From positions 30,155-94,154 of the forward strand of contig JAFXQV010000036.1 of NCBI GenBank assembly GCA_017526785.1: 64,000 bases of DNA, given 5' to 3'. This DNA is from Oscillibacter sp. (GTDB taxonomy: Bacteria > Bacillota > Clostridia > Oscillospirales > Oscillospiraceae). Position 1 is the stretch's first letter. Every line of letters begins with the position of its first letter. The notes under the pieces were generated by a model that was not told where the DNA came from, did not search any database, and worked only from the letters and a program-made list of their open reading frames with translations. Below, piece by piece: positions 54,190 through 63,170 of this stretch. The position numbers and the translations under genes are program-made.

Positions 54190-55068
54190 TCACGCTTTCC
54201 GTAGCGTCAGGATAGCGATTTCGGGGCGGTTGAACAGCCGGAACGTATTCCCGGAGTTGCCCAGCCCACGCGTGACGAACAGCCGGGAAGCGTTCTTTTC
54301 GTAAAACCCGGCCGTCCAGCTCGGGAACCACGTCCTGTCGGTGGATATCAGGCCGTCCGTGAACGGCAGGCGGACTAAACCGCCGTGTCCGTGTCCGGAT
54401 ATCACCAGATTCGCCCCCAGATAGCAATACTTCGTCGGGAAGAGGTTATTCCGGTGGGCAAGCAGAATCCAGAACGGGTCGCCGTACTCGGCGTGAAGTT
54501 CCGTGGCCAAGGCCTCTGGCGACTTCTGGTCGGCGTACCCGTTTGGGTCGTCGACGCCCGCGACAAGCAGGGTGTCCCCCTCGCGCCACAGCGATACATA
54601 TTCGTTCGTCAGCACCCGGACGCCGTGCGCCGTGAGGCGTTCCTTGAGTTCGGGAACGTTCCCTATCGCCCACTCGTGATTGCCCGTGACATAGTACACA
54701 GGCGCGATGTTGGAGAATTTGTCGGCCAATCGCTCCGGGTAGTTCGCCACGGGTCCCCGGAAACTGTCCTCAAGGTCGCCCAGCAGGAAAATGTAGTCGG
54801 GTTTCTGGCGCGCCACTTCCCTGAACAGTAAGCGGTTGTCTTTCCCGAACAAAGCCCCGTGGAAGTCGGACAAGACCGCAATCCGGCACCCGTCGAAATT
54901 GTCCGGGAGTTCCGGAAAGGCGGTCTCCCATTTCGTCACCTGCAAAGAATGATTGCTCCACAGGAAAAAGACCGCGCAAGCCAGCGCGAACAGTGCCACG
55001 CGCAACACATGCCGTAAGATTCCCATGCGGCGACGGCGTACCCGTCTCCGGTCTCTGCGCTCGGACAA
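54190..55068 (-). CDS. Membrane-anchored metallophosphoesterase (YkuE-like)
   Basis: A TTG at 55068 with AAGGAGG 8 bases upstream is the likely start. An Arg-rich head is followed by a membrane helix (about 20-42) and a calcineurin-like phosphoesterase domain with the ordered metal motifs VLSDFHGALFG (D-x-H), LLGDLEDSF (GD), YVTGNHEWAIG (GNHE) and SGHGHGG (GHxH). Members of this group hydrolyse phosphate esters, some acting on UDP-2,3-diacylglucosamine-like lipids or wall precursors. The substrate is not predictable. It is the first gene of the mnmG-murT operon. Confidence 0.88.
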   Translation of the reverse strand: MSERRDRRRVRRRRMGILRHVLRVALFALACAVFFLWSNHSLQVTKWETAFPELPDNFDGCRIAVLSDFHGALFGKDNRLLFREVARQKPDYIFLLGDLEDSFRGPVANYPERLADKFSNIAPVYYVTGNHEWAIGNVPELKERLTAHGVRVLTNEYVSLWREGDTLLVAGVDDPNGYADQKSPEALATELHAEYGDPFWILLAHRNNLFPTKYCYLGANLVISGHGHGGLVRLPFTDGLISTDRTWFPSWTAGFYEKNASRLFVTRGLGNSGNTFRLFNRPEIAILTLRKA

Positions 55069-55194
55069 TGTATCCGCCTCCTTCCGGGACGTACGTCCCG
55101 CACGACATCATAGCACAGTTTACGCATTTTGGCTACCACAAATTTTCCGGCGGCGGGAAAAATATTAGGTTTTTATTTCGTGGGGGAAAATCTC

Positions 55195-55409
55195 TTTCAA
55201 ATTTGGAAAAAGCAGATATAATGATAACAGGGAGAGTGAAAGAAATGTGTCCTGAAATACTGCGCTTGCCTGACGAAATCATAGGCCGGTCTATGACCCG
55301 TTGCGCCGCGCCGCCGTCGTTCCGGGCAAGCGCGGCCTCTATCGCCTCTTTGCAGGCGGCGTTCGCGTCATGGGACGCGAGACATTGCGCCGTTTCGCAA
55401 ACTCCATAG
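55195..55409 (+). other. Orphan plus-strand promoter and short open frame
   Basis: TTTCAA, a 16-bp spacer and TATAAT (55217-55222) precede GGGAGAG and an ATG at 55245. The frame runs 54 codons to 55409, starting MCPEILRLPDEIIGR. The first 16 codons look natural, the rest reads as an antisense shadow of a degraded minus-strand gene. It may be the 5' remnant of a lost gene. The stretch 55069-55194 holds nothing recognisable. Confidence 0.3.
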
Positions 55410-55419
55410 AGTTTCGGTA

Positions 55420-55693
55420 GAGCGGCAATGTTTTGAGCGTTTCCGCGCTCTCCATCCGAAACGGCGTCCGCTCTCGGCGAAGGGGGCGGGGGGACGCGCC
55501 GCCGCTTCCCGCTGTCCGCTCTGAATCGCCCCGCGCACGGATTCCTTCCGCATGACGCGGTTGAACTCGCCCATTACGGCGGCGTTAAGGTCGCGGCGCA
55601 TTTTCGCCGTGGTCGGAAAGCAGGTGTCATGAAACTGCCCGTCCGCGCTCTTTTGCTCGGCATTGCCATAAAAGGCTCGTTTTTGCCGTTCAT
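55420..55693 (-). pseudogene. Decayed SpoVG-family gene
   Basis: From the ATG at 55693 one frame reads MNGKNEPFMAMPSKR, the SpoVG core strand. After a frameshift the adjoining frame continues SADGQFHDTCFPTTAKMRRD and then LNAAVMGEFNRVM, matching the rest of SpoVG. The N-terminal part is absent and a second frameshift lies near 55490. Further coding-like sequence in a third frame reaches about 55250. SpoVG proteins bind DNA or RNA; the family is also common on clostridial mobile elements, so this may be the relic of one. The family call is by eye. Confidence 0.5.
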
Positions 55694-55734
55694 GACGCAG
55701 GGTGTCAGCATTTAACTTTTGGGTACGACAAAAG

Positions 55735-55759
55735 GCCTCTCGTTGAGAGGCTAATTTTT
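55735..55759. terminator. Orphan hairpin terminator
   Basis: GCCTCTC-GTT-GAGAGGC (55735-55751) is followed on the plus strand by TAATTTTTC and on the minus strand by CTTTTGT, so it could act in both directions. It has no intact gene beside it. Confidence 0.6.
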
Positions 55760-55827
55760 CATAGAATGAATTTTAACGTATACAGGCTCTAAGCGGATGA
55801 TTTCCTAATGAAATTTGCGTTGAGGAT

Positions 55828-55948
55828 TCACTCCTTTGTTCCGAAAAGGATTTCCAGCGCTCTTTCAGGATTGAGCGAAACGTGATACCTTAAACTCGAG
55901 AATATCGGCGAAATTGGCGGCGAACTCTTCCCGCTGTTTTTCGCTCAT
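55828..55948 (-). pseudogene. Frameshifted small gene
   Basis: The ATG at 55948 opens MSEKQREEFAANFADILEF, then runs to an early stop. One base away the frame continues RYHVSLNPERALEILFGTKE to a stop at 55828. Removing one T at the TTT around 55893 joins them into a plausible 40-residue protein. The first ATG lies six bases past the stop of the small lipoprotein gene. The protein is not recognised. Confidence 0.4.
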
Positions 55949-55954
55949 CGAGAG

Positions 55955-56242
55955 TTACGCGCCGGAAACGCTTTCCTCCCGGTTCGTGAGAGGGATATTG
56001 GCGTAATCCGCGCTCTCGGCGAAGGCCAGCAGATTACACGCGTTCTGCGCGTTGCGCAACGCGGAATCGGTGCGACCCTGATACCCTGTCATGCCCGTGA
56101 AAAGCGTTTGCAAAGTCTCCAAAGGCAAAGCGTTATATTCCGGCGTTTCTTCCACATGGGATTCGGGCGGCGTCGTCCCGGCGCAAGCCGTAAGCCCCGC
56201 GCAAAGCGCCGCCAGTAAAATCCACAGGAACAGTTTTCTCAT
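55955..56242 (-). CDS. Small lipoprotein, unknown function
   Basis: The 95-residue product has a lipoprotein signal (MRKLFLWILLAALCAGLTAC, lipobox LTAC with Cys20), a short acidic Pro-rich linker, and a helical domain (about 40-95). Its signal peptide and linker resemble those of the lipoprotein encoded 29 bp upstream, which points to duplication of the 5' end. The mature part is not recognised. It lies at the end of the BlaI/M56 operon at 59957-55955 and may be one of its regulated outputs. Confidence 0.75.
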   Translation of the reverse strand: MRKLFLWILLAALCAGLTACAGTTPPESHVEETPEYNALPLETLQTLFTGMTGYQGRTDSALRNAQNACNLLAFAESADYANIPLTNREESVSGA

Positions 56243-56271
56243 CGTTTAAGGCTCCCTTGATTTTTCCGCGC

Positions 56272-56868
56272 TTACTGAAAACCAATCACTTCCGCCTTTT
56301 CTTCCGCGAAAGCGTTCGTGTAATAGTCGAACGAATCCGCCTCCTCCGGCGAAAGCTCCTCGGACGATTTCAGCGTCAGTTCGCCATTTGCCGCGTCGTA
56401 GGTCTCCAATACGGGGGTTTTGCCCTCGATGTTCATGTTCACAAGCTGGTATAACTCCCCGGTTCCGTCATGGATAACCAGTTTCCCGGCGGTATGATTT
56501 CCCCCGAACAGCACCGCTTCTTCCGTAAACGCCAACGGGTACGCCGTCCCGGTCGAACTGACGGAAGCGATAAATTTCACTTCCCCGTCGGCGTACTGGT
56601 AAACGTCGGCTTCCACCGTCTCACCGTCCCCGTAAACGGACGATTCTTTTGTCACGACAAGAATTTTCTCGCCCGTCCCGCAAGGGAACTGTACCCATGT
56701 AAGCGTTTCCCCGCCTGCCGCTTCCAGTTCGGCGACTTTGTTCTGATACGCCGTAGCGATTTCGTCCGCAGGTACGTCCGGCGTTTCGTCCGCAGGGGCG
56801 TTTCCGGTACACGCCGCAAGGCTCACGCAAAGCGCCGCCGACAAAATCCAGACAAACAGTTTTTTCAT
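56272..56868 (-). CDS. Lipoprotein, unknown function
   Basis: The ATG at 56868 (MKKLFVWILSAALCVSLAAC) gives a standard lipoprotein signal with lipobox LAAC. The 198-residue protein then has a short Asp/Pro linker, a helical stretch (AYQNKVAELEAAGGE) and a beta-rich domain (about 60-180) of unknown fold. It is 105 bp after the M56 gene in the same direction and 29 bp before the smaller lipoprotein. The role is unknown; outer-membrane-face exposure and linkage to the M56 sensor are inferred. Confidence 0.8.
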   Translation of the reverse strand: MKKLFVWILSAALCVSLAACTGNAPADETPDVPADEIATAYQNKVAELEAAGGETLTWVQFPCGTGEKILVVTKESSVYGDGETVEADVYQYADGEVKFIASVSSTGTAYPLAFTEEAVLFGGNHTAGKLVIHDGTGELYQLVNMNIEGKTPVLETYDAANGELTLKSSEELSPEEADSFDYYTNAFAEEKAEVIGFQ

Positions 56869-56973
56869 GTCTTCCATCTTCCTTTTCTAAAAATAGTTTG
56901 AAAAGCGGGGAACAGGAGCGCAAAGTCTCCCGTCCCCCGCGCAGGAGGGGGCGTTACGTGATTCGGCGGCGAT

Positions 56974-59595
56974 TCAGTCCGCTTTTTCAAGGCCGCTTAC
57001 GCTGATAATTCGCAACAGCGGGGCGTCAACCTGTTCGACTCCGTCAAAATTCACATCCAAAAACCAGACGCTTCCCGTCGCCAAGCAGATTCCCTGTCCA
57101 TTGAAAAACAAATCGTTGCAGTCCTCTTCTTCCATTGCCGCCCTGTCGCCGTCAGAGACAACTTTATCGCTCATATAGGACAGAAATTCCTCCGCGTTGT
57201 TCACTTTTACGTCGGGATACATCGTAATCGGATAACGAATCATAGTGGAGATGGTTTTCCAGTCCTCATCCAAATAAGCCTGACGCGCTTTTGCCGCGAA
57301 CGCTTCCACTTCCGTTTTATTCAGCGTCGTGACGCCGGAGTAGGCGTTATCGCCTCCGCCGGATTGCGTGAAACGGCAGTCCGCCGCTTGCGGCTCCTTT
57401 TCGTCGTACCACGTCAGATAGCCATCACGGAACCTCAGATAGCCTTTTCCGTTGCTCCAGATAAGCGTTTCCTGTTCGGGCGCGTTCGGGTCATCGGGGA
57501 ACGTGATTTCGGCTTTCACGCCGTTTTCATATTGCAAAATTTCATCCTGCGCGCCCGCAACCGCTTTCATTCTCCATTGCACTGCGGAATTATAGCTTCC
57601 TCCCCAGTGTATCAGAACGTCATAAACGCCCGTTTCGGCGGTCTTCTTGACGCTCATCACGGCTCGCTGACTGTAACTGTCCTGCCACTCGCCGACAAAT
57701 TCCTCCCCCGTAAAGCCGGAGGTTTCCGGCGGCTCGCCCGTATTCTTCGCCACAAGCGCATTGTACCACTCTGACATGATATTGACCGTGTCCGACGCGT
57801 GGTCGCCATTCTCGAAAACCGCCCTGTAGAGCATTTCATTGTCGCCGCTCCAAACTTGGCGGATATAGTGTGTCTTGCCTTCCATGCGGAAAAAGTCAAA
57901 GCGAATATCGTCATCGGGGAAACTCAAAACGATATATTCGCCGTCGGGGGCTTCCTCGTTCTCTACGGGTTCAAACGTGACGCCCTTCGTCAAACTCTCT
58001 ACATATGCCGACGCGTCAAAGCCGTCTCCGTCCATGGGACCATATTCCGTTGTGCTGAGCGTGTACTTCGTGCCGTCCAGATACGCGATACGCGCAAGGT
58101 ACATATCAAGGGCGTTATTGCCGCGCTTTTCGGGTACGAGCCTGGAATTTTCAGAAAGGAACGTATCCGGCACGGTCGCCGCCCACTCGTTGAGCGTCGT
58201 CCACTGTTCCAAGTCCTCCTGATTGTCGTAGTTTTCCCGCACAAGGCGCACGTCCGTGGGGTGGTAGTACATATAATACTGTCCGTCCGCGTCCTTTGCG
58301 AACACTTCCTGACCGGACATGTCATAGCAGAGCGCCTCGTGGAACGCGTCCTCCGTAATTACGTTAATGCTGAACAGCCAGCCCACGCCGTCGTATTCCT
58401 CTCCCAGCGCTTTCGCCGCCTCAATCGACGCCTTCTCCGACACGCTGAACAGTACGCCGTCCGGGTCGTTCTGCGGCGTCTCGATAACCAGCAGGTCTTT
58501 GTATGCGGGCGGCACGGACAGCCGGAACCCGGCATTTGCAACGCCCTCACTTCCCGCTGTCACTGACGTTTCGTTTGTCGCGGCGGTTTCGTTCGTTGAC
58601 CCTGTGACGGAACAGGCCGCCAGCGTCAGCGTCAGAAACGCCGCCAGTACGACACTCCCGACAGATTTTTTCCTGTACTTCATAATTTCCACAATCCTTT
58701 CCTGTGTGGCGTTCGTCCCGAACCCCGCAAAAGGTACGGGCGTCCTACAGCGCCGCTCTTCCTCCGCAAGCAGAGCGCGGGCGTACGCGGCGCGTTGCGT
58801 CCCGCCCAAGCGGTTCAGCGCTTCCTCGTCACAGCTTAATTCTATGTCCCGGTTGGCCAGCGCGTAAAGCGCCCAGACGGCGGGGTTGAACCAGTGAACG
58901 GTCAAGGCAAGGGCAAGCGCGAACTTGAAAGCCGCGTCAAAGCGCCGCATATGAATATATTCATGTTCCAGCGCGAATTTTGCCTCCGCCCCGTCCCACC
59001 AAGACGCCGCGCCGGGGACGACAATCACGGGGCGCAGTACGCCGTAAGTCATGGGGGAATCCAGTCCGCCGAATGATTTTACGGCGTATTTCCGTTTCAG
59101 CGTATGCGTTTTCATCCATGCCCGCGCCGCGTCGTGTTCCACCGGGAAAGCCTGACGGAACTTTCGATAGCCGATTGCGTACACGATAACGAAAAACGCG
59201 CCCACAATCACCGCGCCCGCCCCCCAGACAATCCGAAACCAGTGCGCGACGTTTTGCGTTTGCGCTTGCGCTTGCGGTCTTTGCGCGGGACGCGGATTTT
59301 CCGCCGCGTTCCCGTAAACCCGTATCGGCGGCGGTTCGGGGCTTGCGTCCCGTGCGGACGGGGCGGCGTTTACAAATTCCCGCACCTCTATAGTTTGCGT
59401 CTGTCCGCTCAAAAAATCCGGCGCGGAAAGCGAAACGCGGAAAAGCGGCGGGAACGGTATCAGCAGTCTTATCAGGACGACCGCCCACAGTATTAGAAAC
59501 GTCCGCTTCGGCAGTACACGCAATGTGAATAAGCGCAGAAACGCGACCGCTAATATAAGAATGCCGCCGGACGTACTCATTTGCAAAAGGCTCAT
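56974..59595 (-). CDS. M56 (BlaR1-like) membrane metalloprotease with large sensor region
   Basis: The start is two bases after the BlaI gene. In the 873-residue product, residues 1-340 form the M56 domain with helices near 10-25, 30-50, 125-145 and 315-335. The zinc motif is HEYIH in ALEHEYIHMRRFD near residue 210, followed by ELSCDEEAL. After a lipobox-like LAACS the remaining 540 residues are predicted extracytoplasmic, with two or three beta-rich regions (RLSVPPAYKDLLVIETPQ; FTGEEFVGEWQDSYSQR). There is no penicillin-binding domain. It probably transmits an external signal to the BlaI partner; the ligand is unknown. Confidence 0.86.
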   Translation of the reverse strand: MSLLQMSTSGGILILAVAFLRLFTLRVLPKRTFLILWAVVLIRLLIPFPPLFRVSLSAPDFLSGQTQTIEVREFVNAAPSARDASPEPPPIRVYGNAAENPRPAQRPQAQAQTQNVAHWFRIVWGAGAVIVGAFFVIVYAIGYRKFRQAFPVEHDAARAWMKTHTLKRKYAVKSFGGLDSPMTYGVLRPVIVVPGAASWWDGAEAKFALEHEYIHMRRFDAAFKFALALALTVHWFNPAVWALYALANRDIELSCDEEALNRLGGTQRAAYARALLAEEERRCRTPVPFAGFGTNATQERIVEIMKYRKKSVGSVVLAAFLTLTLAACSVTGSTNETAATNETSVTAGSEGVANAGFRLSVPPAYKDLLVIETPQNDPDGVLFSVSEKASIEAAKALGEEYDGVGWLFSINVITEDAFHEALCYDMSGQEVFAKDADGQYYMYYHPTDVRLVRENYDNQEDLEQWTTLNEWAATVPDTFLSENSRLVPEKRGNNALDMYLARIAYLDGTKYTLSTTEYGPMDGDGFDASAYVESLTKGVTFEPVENEEAPDGEYIVLSFPDDDIRFDFFRMEGKTHYIRQVWSGDNEMLYRAVFENGDHASDTVNIMSEWYNALVAKNTGEPPETSGFTGEEFVGEWQDSYSQRAVMSVKKTAETGVYDVLIHWGGSYNSAVQWRMKAVAGAQDEILQYENGVKAEITFPDDPNAPEQETLIWSNGKGYLRFRDGYLTWYDEKEPQAADCRFTQSGGGDNAYSGVTTLNKTEVEAFAAKARQAYLDEDWKTISTMIRYPITMYPDVKVNNAEEFLSYMSDKVVSDGDRAAMEEEDCNDLFFNGQGICLATGSVWFLDVNFDGVEQVDAPLLRIISVSGLEKAD

Positions 59596-59597
59596 AG

Positions 59598-59957
59598 TTA
59601 CTCCAATTCGCCGATAATGACCCGCAGTTTTTGGATTTCCTCGTCAGAGAGCTTTTTCCGTCCCAAGAGGGCGGCAAAGAGTTTATCCGCCGAACCGTCG
59701 AAAATACGGTCAATCAGACGGTCGGTCTCCTCGCGCTGTACGTCCTCTTTCGACACTAAAGCGCGGCAGACAAAACCCGGTTCCGAACGCTCCACCGCGC
59801 CCTTTGCGATACACCGTTTAATCAGCGTGTAGGTCGTGTTCATGTTCCACCCGGTTTCCCCGGCTAAGATTTTCACGACTACGCTTGCCTTCACGGGCTG
59901 TTCCCGCCAGATAACGTTCATGACCTTCAATTCCGCGTCCTGTAATTTCCCGCTCAT
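59598..59957 (-). CDS. BlaI/MecI-family transcriptional repressor
   Basis: The 119-residue protein has the winged-helix core LQDAELKVMNVIWREQPVKASVVVKIL and the recognition segment NMNTTYTLIKRCIAKGAV, then a C-terminal dimerisation and cleavage region (FDGSADKLFAALLGRKKLSDEEI). It is more distant from the two close paralogues at 13413 and 62697. Its promoter contains a GTATATATAC palindrome next to the -10. It is coupled to the M56 gene downstream, the usual repressor/sensor pair. Confidence 0.92.
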   Translation of the reverse strand: MSGKLQDAELKVMNVIWREQPVKASVVVKILAGETGWNMNTTYTLIKRCIAKGAVERSEPGFVCRALVSKEDVQREETDRLIDRIFDGSADKLFAALLGRKKLSDEEIQKLRVIIGELE

Positions 59958-59998
59958 GCCGTCTCCTTTCCCGGAATCACTACTGCTGTCGTGTATAT

Positions 59999-60027
59999 AT
60001 ACTACAACTGTCTTGCATATTTGTCAA
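59999..60027 (-). promoter_or_regulatory. Promoter of the BlaI/M56/lipoprotein operon
   Basis: On the minus strand TTGACA (60027-60022), a 17-bp spacer and TAGTAT (60004-59999). The palindrome GTATATATAC and flanking TGTAG/CACGA half-sites overlap the -10 and are a likely BlaI operator. Confidence 0.7.
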
Positions 60028-60103
60028 TAGGCTGAAACAAATTTTCTGTTCTTTCCAATTATTTCCTTTTTCGGCGGCTTCTCACTTGTAATCTTTGCCT
60101 ATA

Positions 60104-60139
60104 CAGAAGCGCGGAAGGAACATTCCCTCCGCGCTTCTG
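60104..60139 (-). terminator. Hairpin after the SLH gene
   Basis: CAGAAGCGCGGAAGGAA pairs, with one mismatch, with TTCCCTCCGCGCTTCTG around a two-base loop. It lies just past the SLH gene stop. The T tract is weak, but the stem is very stable. Confidence 0.6.
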
Positions 60140-60147
60140 ACACTTTC

Positions 60148-61428
60148 TTAACTCTGCGGCGGGTTCGCGTCATAGGTTGCGGACAGCGATACCAACGCAA
60201 CGCTCCCGGCGCGTTCCGCCGGACGATACGTATACTGATATGTTCCGGCGCGGCGCAAAGTGAAGTAACGCCACCACTCCAAATCCTGCGGAATTTCCGC
60301 TTCATACGTCAGTTTTCCCGTCTCCGCGTCATAGGAAAGGTTTTGCGGCTCCGCACACATTCCCCACGTGTTCAGCCCCGGAAGCGGCAAATCATAAACT
60401 TTCCCGTCGTCAAGGGCGTGGATAAGTTTTTCAACAGAGCCGTGCGGCGTCCCGGCAAATACGAAATGGATAATCTTCCCGCCGGGAACGCTGATTTCCT
60501 CCTTTACGATACCCGTCCCGGAATCCTTCTGTATATAGTTCTTCTCAATCTCCGCCATATCAGCGTATTGACGATAGGACGCGTCCACGGAGAAGGTCTT
60601 GAATCTGTCGGGGAATTTCAGAGACGCGCCGAGATTCAACGCCTCCCGCAACGTTTGCAAATCCGGCTTGTTAAAACACATATACGCGTCCAAGGCGCGG
60701 TTGGAAATCAGCGCCACGTCTCCACGTGTAAAGCGTCCGGCGTCCGTGCCGTCGAGCAGTCCCAATTTGTCCGCGACAAACTCCGCGTCCGCCGTACTCA
60801 TCCCGTTGCTGTAACTCGCATGGTTCGCGTAGCCCATCGCCCGCATGAGGAACAACAGATACTGATTCCGCGTGACCGGATTTGTCCCGCTGTACGTCGT
60901 TTCGCTTGTTCCTTTCGTCAGACCGTTCGCGTAGGCGTAGCCGATATAAGGCGCGGTCGTGGAGCCGGACGGCACATCCTTAAATGGGATTTCCCATTTC
61001 CCGGACAACGCCTCTTGTTCTTTTCCCAGCAGTCGCACCAGCATAATGACCGCCTGATTCCGCGTCGGAACGCTGTCCAAATCAAAGACGGGCTTGCCGT
61101 CCGGCGTTGTGGAAGTCCCGCGAAACAGTCCCAGCGCGTACAAAGCCTGCGCCGCCCCCTCTTTCTCTTGCGCGATGTCCTGCGCGTTGATTGCGGCGGG
61201 CGTTTCGTTCGTGACCAGTACGCCGTTGTCGGCGGACTCAAATTCCTCCGCCTTGATAACGCGGGGCTTGTCGGCGTCGGGCGCGTCGGGAAAGCCGATG
61301 TCCGCGAGGGGCGGCAGAATCAAATCGCCCTCTTCCGCTTCCGTCTCCCACGTCGTTTCCGCCTCCGACGCCCCGGCGAAAACGCACAGGCACAGGAACA
61401 GCGCAAACAGGAAAGTCAGTCGTTTCAT
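60148..61428 (-). CDS. SLH-domain surface protein, unknown C-terminal domain
   Basis: GGAGG precedes the ATG. The 426-residue protein has a signal peptide (1-23, GASEAET), an acidic stretch, then three SLH-like domains (about 85-265; YALGLFRGTSTTPDGKPVF, FKDVPSGSTTAPYIGYAYANGL, ADKLGLLDGTDAGRFTRGD). The remaining 160 residues are beta-rich and not recognised. SLH domains bind it to the secondary wall polymer. It is only 18 bp after the M56 gene, so it is probably the regulated output of the BlaI/M56 pair at 63062-61447. Confidence 0.85.
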   Translation of the reverse strand: MKRLTFLFALFLCLCVFAGASEAETTWETEAEEGDLILPPLADIGFPDAPDADKPRVIKAEEFESADNGVLVTNETPAAINAQDIAQEKEGAAQALYALGLFRGTSTTPDGKPVFDLDSVPTRNQAVIMLVRLLGKEQEALSGKWEIPFKDVPSGSTTAPYIGYAYANGLTKGTSETTYSGTNPVTRNQYLLFLMRAMGYANHASYSNGMSTADAEFVADKLGLLDGTDAGRFTRGDVALISNRALDAYMCFNKPDLQTLREALNLGASLKFPDRFKTFSVDASYRQYADMAEIEKNYIQKDSGTGIVKEEISVPGGKIIHFVFAGTPHGSVEKLIHALDDGKVYDLPLPGLNTWGMCAEPQNLSYDAETGKLTYEAEIPQDLEWWRYFTLRRAGTYQYTYRPAERAGSVALVSLSATYDANPPQS

Positions 61429-61446
61429 GTTCGATTCCTCCTAATG

Positions 61447-62700
61447 TTATATCCATGAGCGGGCGTCGTAAACGAATGTTTGACCGTCCGCCTGAAACGC
61501 GACGGTTTTTGTTTCGCTGTCATAGACCACGTTTTCCGGCGGAAAGTCCCCTCTGTAGAGCAAATATCCGCTTTCTATTCCGAACTCTTTGCCTGTCGGA
61601 GCCATTAAAAGTTCGTGAACCGTATCGTAGCCCCGGAAATCGTGATGAATGTGCAATTCCACCTGTTTGAGTTTCCCGCCAAGGACGGGCATTTCCGCGA
61701 CCAGTCGCGCCGCGCCGTCGCCGCCGTTGTCCGCTACGGCGAACACGTCCGGCGATAAAACCCGCGCCCGCGCCGGACTTGTCACAAAGCATACCGCCAC
61801 GACCACGCAAACGATAACGGAAAGGATAACAAGCCAAAAGGCGGGCTTACGATAATTAAGAACCGCTTTTACCCTTGTTTTGACGCCCGTTTCCCCGAAC
61901 GCCAGCGGACAGGCCGCGACGCTTCCTCGCTCCCGGCTGCAATCCAGCAGGGCTTGCGAATAGGCGGCGCGTTCCGAAAGTTTCATCTCCCGGACAACCC
62001 TTTCGTCACAGGCAAGCTCCAAATCGCGGCAGAACAGGACATACGCCGCCCATACCAGCGGATGAAACCAGTAGACGGACAGCAAACCGTATCCCAACGG
62101 TTTCCAGAAGTGGTCGAAATGCCGCAAATGGGCGGTTTCGTGGGCGATTACGTAACGGGTCTGCGCTTCGTCCAGATTCGAGGGCAGATAAACGCGGGGG
62201 CAGAGAATCCCAAGAATAAACGGCGCGGGGATGTCGTCGCAAATCCACAAGTTTCCGCCAATCGGCAGGGACGCGGAAACCGTGCGGCGCAGTCGCAGAA
62301 ACCCCGCCAGCGCGTAAAGCAACATAGCCGACAGTCCCGCCAGCCATACCGCGCTGAAAATCTCCGTCAGGCGTACCGACGCGGACGGGCTTTCAGGTTT
62401 TGCGGATTCCGTATTGTGCGGCGTTACGCCGCCTTGATTTCCCAAACGCGGAGTTTGTCGGGGAATCGTTACTTGTCGTTCTATTAGAATTTGCTCCACG
62501 GCGGGCGCTTGCGGCGTGAGGGAAACCGGGGACGGAATCGTGACCGGACAGGCCAGCCGTAGCGCGACTATCGCCCACAGGATACAGCGTACCGATTTGG
62601 GCGCGTTCCGTAACAACAGCCGCGCCGCGATAACCGCCAGTATGAGCCAGCTTGACGAAACGCCCATGTCAAGCAGTTTTAAGAATAGCGCTTCCATCAC
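61447..62700 (-). CDS. M56 (BlaR1-like) membrane metalloprotease, short sensor tail
   Basis: The start overlaps the BlaI stop by four bases (ATGA). The 417-residue protein has membrane helices near 12-30, 35-50, 115-135 and 290-310, the zinc motif HETAH in YVIAHETAHLRHFDHFWK near residue 190, and ELACDERVV. Only about 105 residues follow the last helix, a small beta-rich extracytoplasmic domain (VELHIHHDFRGYDTVHELL). This is much shorter than in the other two M56 proteins. Followed after 18 bp by the SLH gene. Confidence 0.88.
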   Translation of the reverse strand: MMEALFLKLLDMGVSSSWLILAVIAARLLLRNAPKSVRCILWAIVALRLACPVTIPSPVSLTPQAPAVEQILIERQVTIPRQTPRLGNQGGVTPHNTESAKPESPSASVRLTEIFSAVWLAGLSAMLLYALAGFLRLRRTVSASLPIGGNLWICDDIPAPFILGILCPRVYLPSNLDEAQTRYVIAHETAHLRHFDHFWKPLGYGLLSVYWFHPLVWAAYVLFCRDLELACDERVVREMKLSERAAYSQALLDCSRERGSVAACPLAFGETGVKTRVKAVLNYRKPAFWLVILSVIVCVVVAVCFVTSPARARVLSPDVFAVADNGGDGAARLVAEMPVLGGKLKQVELHIHHDFRGYDTVHELLMAPTGKEFGIESGYLLYRGDFPPENVVYDSETKTVAFQADGQTFVYDARSWI

Positions 62701-63062
62701 GATTCCTCCCGCGCCGCGTCAATCATGCGCTGTATCTCGTCGGCCTCCTCTTTCGACAGCCGCTTATGGGACGTGAACGCCGCCACGAACGCCGGAAACG
62801 ACCCGCCGTAGGTGTCCGACACGAACTTTACGCTTTTGGCGGCGTAGAAGTCCGCCCGCGACATCACGGCGGAAACCGTGCCGTAATCGTTGCGGAACAG
62901 TCCCTTTTCGCAGAGCTTGCGCAGGACATTATAGGTCGTGGGCTTTTTCCAGTGCAATTCCCGCTCGCAGATTTTCACCAGTTCCCCGGACGAAAGCGGC
63001 GCGTGTTCCCAAATCAAATCGGCAAACCGCGCTTCCACCGCGCCCAGTGTCAGATTATCCAT
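62697..63062 (-). CDS. BlaI/MecI-family transcriptional repressor
   Basis: The 121-residue protein (MDNLTLGAVEARFADLIWEHAPLSSGELVKI) is a close paralogue of the repressor at 13413-13781, with the same recognition helix KKPTTYNVLRKLCEKGLF. It precedes an M56 gene with a 4-bp overlap. Its promoter has a perfect 17-bp palindrome over the -10 and a second outer dyad. AGGAGG-type site before the ATG. Role: repressor of the BlaI-M56-SLH operon, released by the M56 signal. Confidence 0.93.
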   Translation of the reverse strand: MDNLTLGAVEARFADLIWEHAPLSSGELVKICERELHWKKPTTYNVLRKLCEKGLFRNDYGTVSAVMSRADFYAAKSVKFVSDTYGGSFPAFVAAFTSHKRLSKEEADEIQRMIDAAREES

Positions 63063-63076
63063 GTTGCGCCTCCTTG

Positions 63077-63124
63077 GTTCATTGACGATAAACTTAGTTT
63101 ATCATGAATGAACTCACTTGTCAA
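63077..63124 (-). promoter_or_regulatory. Promoter with nested dyad operators for the BlaI-M56-SLH operon
   Basis: On the minus strand TTGACA (63124-63119), a 17-bp spacer and TAAACT (63101-63096). The palindrome GATAAACTTAGTTTATC (63087-63103) covers the -10, and an outer dyad GTTCATT (63077-63083) and AATGAAC (63107-63113) brackets it. Confidence 0.8.
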
Positions 63125-63170
63125 GAGGTGATTCTGCTTTTTGTGAGGCCATATTTTTTCACGAAAAGGG

